Source of the DNA: Thermaceae bacterium
GTDB lineage: Bacteria > Deinococcota > Deinococci > Deinococcales > Marinithermaceae
NCBI GenBank assembly: GCA_026985615.1
Contig: JALSQD010000010.1
Coordinates: forward strand, 1-19,676
Direction: 5' to 3'
DNA: 19,676 nucleotides
In this document: positions 13,850 to 19,676 of the stretch, piece by piece
Position numbering within the stretch: the first letter of the stretch is position 1
Layout of the letters: each line of letters begins with the position of its first letter
The notes under the pieces: model-generated
What the model saw: only the letters and a program-made list of their open reading frames with translations
Database searches by the model: none
What the model was told of the DNA's origin: nothing
Program-made: the position numbers and the translations under genes

Positions 13850-15718
13850 CTAGACGCCGGCGCGGAGCACCGTATACGCCTCCGCCTCGCCGCTCAGGAC
13901 CGCCTCGAAGGCGGCCCGCACCTCTTCGATGGTCATGGGTCGGCCGTTGTACTTGACGATCAGGTGGTCCGGCTTGCGCCCCGTCTCCTGCGCCAGCAAG
14001 TGGGCGAACTGGCCCGATTGGTTGTACTCGAGCACGACCAGCCGCTTGCCCTCGAGCAGCGCCTCGAGGTCGGGGAAGGGCAGCAGGAAACGCACCTGAA
14101 CGTAGCCCATGTCCAGCCCCTCCATCGCCTCCAGCGTCACCCCTTCGGTCGAGCCCCAGCCGAGCACCAGCGTTCCCGCCTCGGGTTTGTGGGTCCGGTA
14201 CATTTCCTCCGGACCCAGCCACTTTCTAAGGGCCTCGATCTTGGCCGCCCGCTTCTCCATCATGGCGTCGCGCAGCTCAGGGTCTTCGGTGATGTGGCCA
14301 ATTTCGTCGTGCTCGTCGGACGTGATCCAGTAGCCCGCGCCCGGCGTGCCCACCGGAATCCGAGGCGAGACGCCGCCCTCAGCAGCCAGCGAAAAGCGCG
14401 GGAAGACCCCCTTGGCATCCGTGGCGACGACGCCCGGGTCGGGTACAACAGTGCCGGTGTCGAATGGCTCGATCACGCGCGTGGTCGAGGCCAGGTATTT
14501 GTCCATCAGGTGCACCACCGGTAGCTGGAAACGCGCGGCCAGGTTCATCGCCAGCGCCGCGTCGGCGAAGGCGTCTTCCACGCTTGCGCTCGCCAGCACC
14601 GCCCGCGGGTAGTCGCCGTGGCCGGCGCCCAGGGCGAAGCGCAGGTCGCCCTGTTCGGTCCGCGTCGGCAGGCCGGTGCTGGGTCCGCCGCGCTGGTAGA
14701 GGCTGACGACCAGCGGCGTCTCGGTCAGGCCGGCGAAGCCCAGCGCCTCGGTCATCAGCGCGAAGCCGGGGCCGCTGGTGGTGAGCGCCGCCCGCGCACC
14801 CGCCATAGAGGCGCCGATGGCCATGTTGACCGCGGCCAGCTCGTCCTCTACCTGGACCACGACCACGCCCGACTCGGGGTGGGCCTCTAGGTAGAAGGGC
14901 TCGTCGGTGGCGGGGGTGATGGGGTAGTAGCTCATGAAGCCCAGCCCGGCGGCCACCTTACCCATCGCCGAGGCGTGGGAGCCGTTGATGTAAATCCGCT
15001 CTCCCGGTGAGCCGATTGGCTCCAACGCGACGTCCGCCAGCGGCTCCACCCGGCGGTAGACCTCGGCGGCCACCTTGCGGTTGAGCTCGGCCACCTTGGG
15101 TTTAGCGGCGAACTGGTCCGCGAGCGCGGCGTCCAAAAACTCCAGCGGGTAGCCAAGCAGGGCCAGCGAGGCGGCCACCGCCACGGTGTTGAGCGTCTTT
15201 TTGGCAGTGATGGCGTCCGCGCCCACGGCCTCGCCCACCTCGCGGGCTAGGGGCTCGAGGGCCAGCGACACCAGCCGCACGTCACTTTCGCGGTAGCGCT
15301 CCAGCGCGCGCTCCAGCACCGGGTCGCCCCCGCCCAGCGCCGCCGCGATCCGCTTGTAGGCCGCGCCGTCGAGCATGGGCAGCTTGGAAAGCGGCATCCG
15401 GGCGGCATCCGGGTCGTAAACGAGCACGCCCCCGGGCTTGACTTCGTCCAGGTGCCGCGCCAGCGTCTCGGCGTCGAGCGCCGCCAGCAGGTCCACCCGC
15501 TCGAAGAAGGCCCGGGTGGGCCTTCGCGCCGCGCGCACGTCGAGGTAGCTGTGCCGCCCCATGATGTTTGAGTGGTACTCGCGCCGCGCACCCACCCACC
15601 AGCCGCCCCGGGCCAGCACCTGGGCGAAGAGGGTGGCGGCGGTCTCGATGCCGCCGCCTTGCGGGCCGCCCACCCGCCAGGTAAAGTCGTCGATCACCTG
15701 AGGCTCCATACCGTTCAT
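13850..15718 (-). CDS. korA: 2-oxoacid:ferredoxin oxidoreductase, fused gamma-alpha subunit (KorA-like)
   Basis: A 622-residue protein with two joined parts. The N-terminal gamma domain (about 10-190) begins DFTWRVGGPQGGGIETAATL and contains REYHSNIMGRHSYLDV. The alpha domain follows, with YYPITPATDEP, VQVEDELAAVNMAIGASMAG and TTSGPGFALMTEALGFAGLT. It works with KorB in CoA-dependent oxidative decarboxylation of a 2-oxoacid, probably 2-oxoglutarate, with ferredoxin as electron acceptor. The start is uncertain: ATG 15718 and ATG 15709 are both close to the conserved fold, neither has a strong ribosome site, and TTG 15733 falls at the edge of the upstream terminator stem and is unlikely. Only 13 bp separate ATG 15718 from that stem, so the promoter position is unclear. 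It is the first gene of korA-korB-aroA-nrnA. Confidence 0.9.
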   Translation of the reverse strand: MNGMEPQVIDDFTWRVGGPQGGGIETAATLFAQVLARGGWWVGARREYHSNIMGRHSYLDVRAARRPTRAFFERVDLLAALDAETLARHLDEVKPGGVLVYDPDAARMPLSKLPMLDGAAYKRIAAALGGGDPVLERALERYRESDVRLVSLALEPLAREVGEAVGADAITAKKTLNTVAVAASLALLGYPLEFLDAALADQFAAKPKVAELNRKVAAEVYRRVEPLADVALEPIGSPGERIYINGSHASAMGKVAAGLGFMSYYPITPATDEPFYLEAHPESGVVVVQVEDELAAVNMAIGASMAGARAALTTSGPGFALMTEALGFAGLTETPLVVSLYQRGGPSTGLPTRTEQGDLRFALGAGHGDYPRAVLASASVEDAFADAALAMNLAARFQLPVVHLMDKYLASTTRVIEPFDTGTVVPDPGVVATDAKGVFPRFSLAAEGGVSPRIPVGTPGAGYWITSDEHDEIGHITEDPELRDAMMEKRAAKIEALRKWLGPEEMYRTHKPEAGTLVLGWGSTEGVTLEAMEGLDMGYVQVRFLLPFPDLEALLEGKRLVVLEYNQSGQFAHLLAQETGRKPDHLIVKYNGRPMTIEEVRAAFEAVLSGEAEAYTVLRAGV

Positions 15719-15731
15719 CTTAAGACGAAGC

Positions 15732-15753
15732 AAGCGCCCCCGAAGGGGCGCTT
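15732..15753 (-). terminator. UUCG-loop terminator of the pilin operon
   Basis: Read on the minus strand, AAGCGCCCC, loop TTCG, GGGGCGCTT is a perfect 9-bp stem closed by C(UUCG)G, an extra-stable tetraloop. A T-rich tail (GCTTCGTCTT) follows. It begins 20 bp after the comZ stop and ends 13 bp before the korA ATG. Confidence 0.8.
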
Positions 15754-15772
15754 GGCCTCAGTCTTGCGCGGT

Positions 15773-17629
15773 TCAGTAGACCTGTTCGCGCTGACCGTAG
15801 CTAAAAACGCTTACGCTCGTCACCGTATCCAGCTGGGTGGTGGGGAAGAAGGGCGGGGCCAGCCCGGCGCGCATGCGCTGGTCGTAGGTGAAGCGACGGC
15901 CGTAGCCGGTGGCGTTCGTCCCTGTGCGCGCGTTGAAGGTGCCGAAGGCGCCGTAGAAGTACTCGATGATGCCGCCGGTCAGGTAGACCGAACCCTTGGG
16001 GGCGATACGGTTGTAGTTTTCGACCTGTACCACGCCGCGGGCGGACATCAACACCGCGTCGATGTGGATGTCTTGTGGGGCGTACTGGCTGATGAAGACG
16101 TTGCCGTCCTGGCTGTAGATGCCAAGCACGTTCTCGGCGCCCAGGTTGTCGCAGACGGCGGGCGTGACCGAGCCGTCGGGGTTGCGTTGGGGAGGCGAGG
16201 AGCAGGGCGGGTCCTCGTATTTGAGGTCGGAGCGAATGTAGATGTCGTTCCCTGCCGCCACCGTAATCTTGGCGAAGTCGGCGATGGCGGGCGGCGCGGT
16301 GTCGGGGTCCGCCGGGCTGGTGCGGGTGGGACCGCGCACCTGGTTGATGGCGCCCTCGGCGAAGATCACCCCGTTGAATACCAGCGGGTCACCGTTGCGA
16401 TAGACCGTTTGCCAGTCACCACTGCTGTCGAGCTGTTGCAGATACCCGCCGTCACTGTAGCGGTAGCGATCGGTGCGCGTGCTGAGGCACCGGCCCCGGC
16501 GATTGTAGCGCGTGCACACCTGGATGTCGATGCGCTGGTACTTCGTTCCACCGTCGGTTGTTACCGAGAAGACCAGATCTTGGATGGTGTCGCCCACGTA
16601 GATGCCGCCGTTGATGGCTGCGTCGCGTTGGGCCTGGTTGTTGTTGGGGAGTTCAATGAAGGTTGTGCGCCAGTCCACGCCGTCCGTAAACTCGGGTGCG
16701 TGGGTGCCGTATCGGTTCGTGTATGACGGCGCATCGGGGCTGGGTGACATGGCGGTGTCGCGCACGAAGCCGACCCCGTAGAATTCGGCGCCTGGTCGGG
16801 TGCGTCCGTTACAGCTGGTGTCGCCAGGGTTGGTGCAGCCGGCGCTGGTGACCTCCCCCCCGAACCAGGACTGACGGTAGAAGCGGAAGTAGTTATTGGT
16901 GTGCACCGGTCCGTCGAAGAGGGTACGGTCGGTAAACCAGACGTTCGTGCCGTTTGGGAGGGCGTGAACGTTGGTAAAGAGCGCGTAACGGGCAAAGCTG
17001 GCGCGCCCCAGGGTGAAGCGGAACTCGCCCTGCGAAACGATGTTACGCCGGTACTCGCCTTCCTGGGCGTCGGCGACGAGCACGAAGGGAAGGGCGTATA
17101 CCTGTGTGTAAGAGGTGCCCCCGTTGCCCCGGGCTTGCCCGGAGACGAAGTGGCCGCTGCCCAGCTGGACGCCGGAGGGGAGCGGTTCGCCGCAGGCGGT
17201 GTTGGTGAAGTAGATGCGGAGCCGAACGGTAGCGTTGGTATCGTCGGGGATGGGGGTGGTGCTACACACCAAATTGTCCACCTGCGTCTGCAGCTGGTTG
17301 GCTACGGCGGCGAGGTCACGGGCGGTGGAGACGGGCTCGGGTTCGGCCGTGTTGCCGGTGTAGTTCCCGTAAGCCCAGGGTGAGGTCGTGTCAGCCGTGG
17401 CCCGGACGATGTTCATGAGGCTGTTGCGGACTGATCCGCTGAGAATGGCGCCACCAGCGTTGGCCGCGCCGCGGGCCAGCATCAGGGTCTCCACGATCGC
17501 CGCGTCATCACCGCTATGGCGAATCTCCGAGAGCGTGCGGGTAAAGAGCAAGGTGCCGATACCCAGCAGAACCACCATGGTGGCCAGCGCGATGACCAGC
17601 GCTACGCCGCGTTGCCGTCTCAATTGCAT
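15773..17629 (-). CDS. comZ: ComZ-like large minor pilin with a DUF4900-type beta-solenoid segment
   Basis: 618 residues. The N-terminus MQLRRQRGVALVIALATMVV is a short basic leader, a glycine before the cleavage point and a long hydrophobic helix, as in PilX-type pilins, but the usual Glu at mature position 5 is replaced. Residues about 415-590 form short repeated strands (VFNGVIFAEGAINQV, ITVAAGNDIYIRSDL, VFISQY, VVQVENY, GSVYLTGGIIEYF) ending in NATGYGRRFTYDQRM, which I associate with DUF4900-type beta-solenoids. At least six cysteines occur in pairs, suggesting disulfides. Thermus thermophilus ComZ, encoded last in the same gene order, is a pilus-tip pilin with a large beta-solenoid that binds DNA. 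A role in DNA uptake is therefore likely. ATG 17629 overlaps the pilA3 stop by 10 bp. Confidence 0.8.
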   Translation of the reverse strand: MQLRRQRGVALVIALATMVVLLGIGTLLFTRTLSEIRHSGDDAAIVETLMLARGAANAGGAILSGSVRNSLMNIVRATADTTSPWAYGNYTGNTAEPEPVSTARDLAAVANQLQTQVDNLVCSTTPIPDDTNATVRLRIYFTNTACGEPLPSGVQLGSGHFVSGQARGNGGTSYTQVYALPFVLVADAQEGEYRRNIVSQGEFRFTLGRASFARYALFTNVHALPNGTNVWFTDRTLFDGPVHTNNYFRFYRQSWFGGEVTSAGCTNPGDTSCNGRTRPGAEFYGVGFVRDTAMSPSPDAPSYTNRYGTHAPEFTDGVDWRTTFIELPNNNQAQRDAAINGGIYVGDTIQDLVFSVTTDGGTKYQRIDIQVCTRYNRRGRCLSTRTDRYRYSDGGYLQQLDSSGDWQTVYRNGDPLVFNGVIFAEGAINQVRGPTRTSPADPDTAPPAIADFAKITVAAGNDIYIRSDLKYEDPPCSSPPQRNPDGSVTPAVCDNLGAENVLGIYSQDGNVFISQYAPQDIHIDAVLMSARGVVQVENYNRIAPKGSVYLTGGIIEYFYGAFGTFNARTGTNATGYGRRFTYDQRMRAGLAPPFFPTTQLDTVTSVSVFSYGQREQVY

Positions 17630-18471
17630 GGGACCACCCTCCGTATGTTGTATGTGGCGTTGTTGGAAAGCTCGACGTTGCTCACGAGCTTACGCGTGAA
17701 GGTCTTTCCGCGAGCCGTTTCGGTCGTGGCCAGCGTGAGCCGCAGCCGCTGCAAGGTGTAGCGGTTGCCCGTAGTGCCCCCGAACTGCTTGAGCGGGGGA
17801 CCGTTTGCAGGATTGAACCCAGCAGGATTGATGACCGTGGCGCCGCTGGTGTTGTCGAGGTAGACGTAGTCCACCTGGAAGTCGGTAATGTCGAAAGCGT
17901 AAGGGAGGGTGTTCGTGCCGTCGTTGGCCACGAGGGCCTTCTGGGTGGCGTCGTAGCTGATCCCCATCGTGCGGATGGGGAAGACGAGGGTATTGAGGGT
18001 GTAGGTGATCGTGTTGCGGCACCCGCTGTGCTCGATGCGCCAGCGGCCGCTGCCGAGGTTCTGTACCGCGGAGACGCGGAAAACGACTGCGTTGCCGACG
18101 TTGTTGACCATCAGGGCATAGCCCAAGGCGCTGAAGGCCGGGGTGTTGATCGAGGTCACGTCCACGTAGTAGTCGTTGGCGCTGAAGGACATGGCGTTGT
18201 AGGCGCCGCCGTCGATGAGGGCAAAGGAGACGCTGTCGTTGTCGGAGGCGTAGGGAACGTCGGTAATCGCTCCGAGCACCGCGCTGCGGAGGTCTTGCGT
18301 AAAGACCTCGACGATCCTGCGCAGCTTGGCCTGGGCGGTCGTGGCCGCGTCCTGCTCGGCGCGTACCTGCAGGTAGCGCGTGGTGGTCTGGAAGACCATG
18401 CCGATCAGGATCATGAAGATCGCCAACGCGATCAGGGTTTCGATGAGGGTGAAGCCTTTGCTCTTCGTCAT
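17620..18471 (-). CDS. pilA3: PilW-like minor pilin (PilA3 homologue)
   Basis: 283 residues. MTKSKGFTLIETLIALAIFM is a class III signal: short leader, glycine, then Phe+1 and Glu+5, cut and methylated by prepilin peptidase. The helix continues to about residue 60, followed by a larger beta-rich domain with DFQVDYVYLDN and LRLTLATTETARGKTFTRKL, as in PilW/PilA3 proteins. ATG 18471 is the only start giving a proper leader; the open frame continues upstream over pilA2 in another frame. It starts 7 bp after the pilA2 stop and its own stop overlaps comZ, so expression is probably coupled. Thermus PilA1-3 and ComZ are needed for transformation. Two cysteines are visible (mid-protein and near the C-terminus, VVPCN). 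Confidence 0.85.
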   Translation of the reverse strand: MTKSKGFTLIETLIALAIFMILIGMVFQTTTRYLQVRAEQDAATTAQAKLRRIVEVFTQDLRSAVLGAITDVPYASDNDSVSFALIDGGAYNAMSFSANDYYVDVTSINTPAFSALGYALMVNNVGNAVVFRVSAVQNLGSGRWRIEHSGCRNTITYTLNTLVFPIRTMGISYDATQKALVANDGTNTLPYAFDITDFQVDYVYLDNTSGATVINPAGFNPANGPPLKQFGGTTGNRYTLQRLRLTLATTETARGKTFTRKLVSNVELSNNATYNIRRVVPCN

Positions 18472-18478
18472 GGTCGTC

Positions 18479-18964
18479 CTAGTTGATGCCCGGCAGGGGC
18501 GGCGGGGTTCCGCCGGTCGGTGGCGGGCTCGAAAGGGTAGTGGTGCGCACGCAGACGTCCTTGCCCCCGCTCTTCCAGCAGACCTCGATCTCGTACTGAT
18601 CGAGCGAAACGCCGCTGCCCGCGAGCGAGGCCGGCTGCCCCTTGTTGGTGATGCGCGCCCGGTAGTTGTCGGGATTTGCGTAGCGCCCGCCTTGTTCCAG
18701 GTCGGAGAAGGCGTTGCCAAGCTGCCCGTAGCCCCAGCTGAGCTGGTTGCCGCTGGCGGGCATGAGGTTGGCGTTGCCCCCCACGATCTGCCGGCCCAGA
18801 TAGTTGAGGATCTGAACCGCCTGGGTGCGCTGCCCTGCGCTGGCGTTGAAGCGGATGCTGTCGGTGAGGATGGTGGCTAGGGCGCCCATGACGACCATGA
18901 GGATGCCAAGGGCGATCATGACCTCTAGCAGGGTCATGCCCCGTTGCCTACGGTGCGTGTTCAT
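18479..18964 (-). CDS. pilA2: PilV-like minor pilin (PilA2 homologue)
   Basis: 161 residues. MNTHRRQRGMTLLEVMIALG is a prepilin leader with cleavage after Gly and Glu at mature position 5, followed by the hydrophobic helix ILMVVMGALATIL. The globular part has YEIEVCWKSGGKDVCVRT, whose two cysteines may form a disulfide, and ends in a proline- and glycine-rich tail (PPPTGGTPPPLPG). ATG 18964 overlaps the pilA1 stop by 4 bp (ATGA). Its order and size match the PilV/PilA2 position of the Thermus competence pilin locus. Confidence 0.85.
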   Translation of the reverse strand: MNTHRRQRGMTLLEVMIALGILMVVMGALATILTDSIRFNASAGQRTQAVQILNYLGRQIVGGNANLMPASGNQLSWGYGQLGNAFSDLEQGGRYANPDNYRARITNKGQPASLAGSGVSLDQYEIEVCWKSGGKDVCVRTTTLSSPPPTGGTPPPLPGIN

Positions 18965-19428
18965 TGCTGGGTCACCTCCACCTCACCGATGATCGAGACG
19001 CGGTAGCAGTAGGTCTTGCCATCAACCGCCACCTCAAAGGAGCTGGGGCCGTTGCAGTCGCCGGGCAGGTTGAGCACGTTGACGCGCCCGGGGGCGGTGA
19101 AGGCCACCACGTCCCCGGGATCGAGTGAAAGGGTCACGCCGCTAGGCACTTCCACCGAGTAGACGGCGGTGCCGCCACCGCTCGGAACGATGGCCAGCCG
19201 CTGGCCGTCGTAGTTGAGCTGGTAGGTGCCGGCGCGGCTAGAGGCGGTGGTCGCGCCCCGCCAGAAGATCTGCTCGACGCTCGTCAGGAACGAGCTGCGC
19301 TCCTGGCGGTCCGCCATGAGGTGGCCGTTGAACATGCCCATCACGGCGACGATCCCAAGGATGCCGATCACGACGAGCAATTCAAGAAGGGTAAAGCCGC
19401 GCGAACGGCGGCGGGGCAGCCTATCCAC
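18961..19428 (-). CDS. pilA1: GspH/FimT-like minor pilin (PilA1 homologue)
   Basis: 155 residues. SRGFTLLELLVVIGILGIVA gives cleavage after Gly, Phe+1 and Glu+5, with the long hydrophobic helix after it. The C-terminal beta domain, with VPSGVTLSLDPGDVVAFTAPG and two cysteines, fits GspH/FimT pseudopilins that initiate the pilus tip. The start must be GTG 19428, because a TAG in frame lies four codons upstream and no other start codon precedes the leader; its ribosome site (AAGGG) is unusually close. It is the first gene of a four-gene operon with a promoter about 30 bp upstream. Confidence 0.85.
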   Translation of the reverse strand: MDRLPRRRSRGFTLLELLVVIGILGIVAVMGMFNGHLMADRQERSSFLTSVEQIFWRGATTASSRAGTYQLNYDGQRLAIVPSGGGTAVYSVEVPSGVTLSLDPGDVVAFTAPGRVNVLNLPGDCNGPSSFEVAVDGKTYCYRVSIIGEVEVTQQ

Positions 19429-19457
19429 GCCCTTAGACTAGAGCAATCCAGTTGGAT

Positions 19458-19486
19458 ATAATACCCCCAAAAGGGGGTGTTGTGAA
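19458..19486 (-). promoter_or_regulatory. Sigma70-type promoter of the pilin operon
   Basis: On the minus strand TTCACA (19486-19481) and TATTAT (19463-19458) match the -35 and -10 consensus at five of six positions each, with an ideal 17-bp spacer. Transcription would start near 19451, leaving a leader of about 23 bases before the pilA1 GTG. The spacer is almost entirely a GC-rich palindrome. Confidence 0.75.
19463..19478. terminator. Palindrome inside the promoter spacer, possible lpd terminator
   Basis: ACCCCC, four A bases, GGGGGT is a perfect 6-bp inverted repeat. On the minus strand it lies 32 bp after the lpd stop and is followed by TATTATAT, so it could end lpd transcripts. It also fills the spacer of the pilA1 promoter and may be a protein-binding site. 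Confidence 0.5.
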
Positions 19487-19510
19487 AATTAGATTGTGGT
19501 TAGAATTCCC

Positions 19511-19676
19511 TCAGCGCTTGTTTAGAATGTGAATGGCCCGACCATGCAGGTTCTCCGCCGCCTCCATGAGGTTCTCGGAGAGCGTGGGGTGCGGGTGAAC
19601 AGTGAGCGCCAGATCGCTGGCGGTGGCGGCCATCTCCAGCGCCAGGGTAGCCTCGGCTATCAGGTCGGAAGCGCCC
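19511..19676 (-). CDS. lpd: Dihydrolipoamide dehydrogenase, 3' end only
   Basis: The frame enters from the right edge and ends at TGA (19513-19511), giving 54 residues. ASDLIAEATLALEMAATASD followed by LALTVHPHPTLSENLMEAAE is the highly conserved C-terminal dimer interface of E3 flavoproteins, with the active-site pair His-Pro-His-Pro and the Glu of the catalytic dyad (SEN). The enzyme re-oxidises lipoyl groups of 2-oxoacid dehydrogenase complexes or the glycine cleavage system with NAD+. The catalytic disulfide and FAD domain lie outside the window. Which complex it serves cannot be judged here. Confidence 0.93.
   Translation of the reverse strand, partial: GASDLIAEATLALEMAATASDLALTVHPHPTLSENLMEAAENLHGRAIHILNKR

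Noticed and set aside
13842..14222. Upstream extension of korB by 127 codons
   Set aside because: It overlies korA in another frame with low-complexity Gly/Arg-rich translation; ATG 13841 has a GGAGG site and the conserved N-terminus.
15719..15733. TTG 15733 as korA start
   Set aside because: It lies at the edge of the terminator stem and has no ribosome site; ATG 15718 or 15709 starts directly before the conserved domain.

Overview
This high-GC window most likely comes from a Thermaceae-like member of the Deinococcota (Thermus, Meiothermus, Oceanithermus, Marinithermus group). The strongest evidence is a minor-pilin operon laid out like the Thermus pilA1-pilA2-pilA3-comZ natural-transformation locus. 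Its last product ends in a beta-solenoid-like DUF4900-type segment. GTG and TTG starts, very tight gene packing and frequent CTCGAG Leu-Glu codon pairs also fit. The assignment rests on pattern recognition, not on a database search.

Layout. Positions 1-176 hold the 3' end of an unrecognised + strand gene. Positions 177-1253 are a gene-free stretch of about 1.1 kb containing interleaved copies of three GC-rich palindromic repeat types. Positions 1254-9071 are one tightly packed minus-strand operon, in transcription order: LacI-type regulator, sugar-binding lipoprotein-like or secreted protein, two ABC permeases, a GT4 glycosyltransferase and a GH13_18 sugar phosphorylase resembling glucosylglycerate phosphorylase. 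A divergent D-glycerate 2-kinase (9206-10453, +) shares the upstream region, which carries two LacI-type operators whose centres are 41 bp apart. Positions 10558-15718 (minus) encode korA, korB, aroA and an NrnA-like DHH phosphoesterase, probably as one operon. Positions 15773-19428 (minus) encode pilA1, pilA2, pilA3 and comZ homologues, with a clear sigma70-type promoter upstream and a UUCG-loop terminator downstream. Positions 19511-19676 are the 3' end of a dihydrolipoamide dehydrogenase gene.

How the genes work together. The best reading of 1254-10453 is a regulated salvage pathway for the compatible solute glucosylglycerate or a close relative. The binding protein and two permeases would import it, the phosphorylase would split it with phosphate into glucose 1-phosphate and D-glycerate, and the kinase would send glycerate to 2-phosphoglycerate. 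LacI would control both directions. The architecture parallels the E. coli ycj locus (YcjM phosphorylase, ABC transporter, LacI-type YcjW). The additions are a glycerate kinase and a GT4 enzyme that could make mannosylglucosylglycerate from the same substrate. No transporter ATPase is present, so a shared MsmX/MalK-type ATPase must come from elsewhere. Unusual parts are a DUF11-like extracytoplasmic domain inserted in one permease and an extra N-terminal membrane block on the other.
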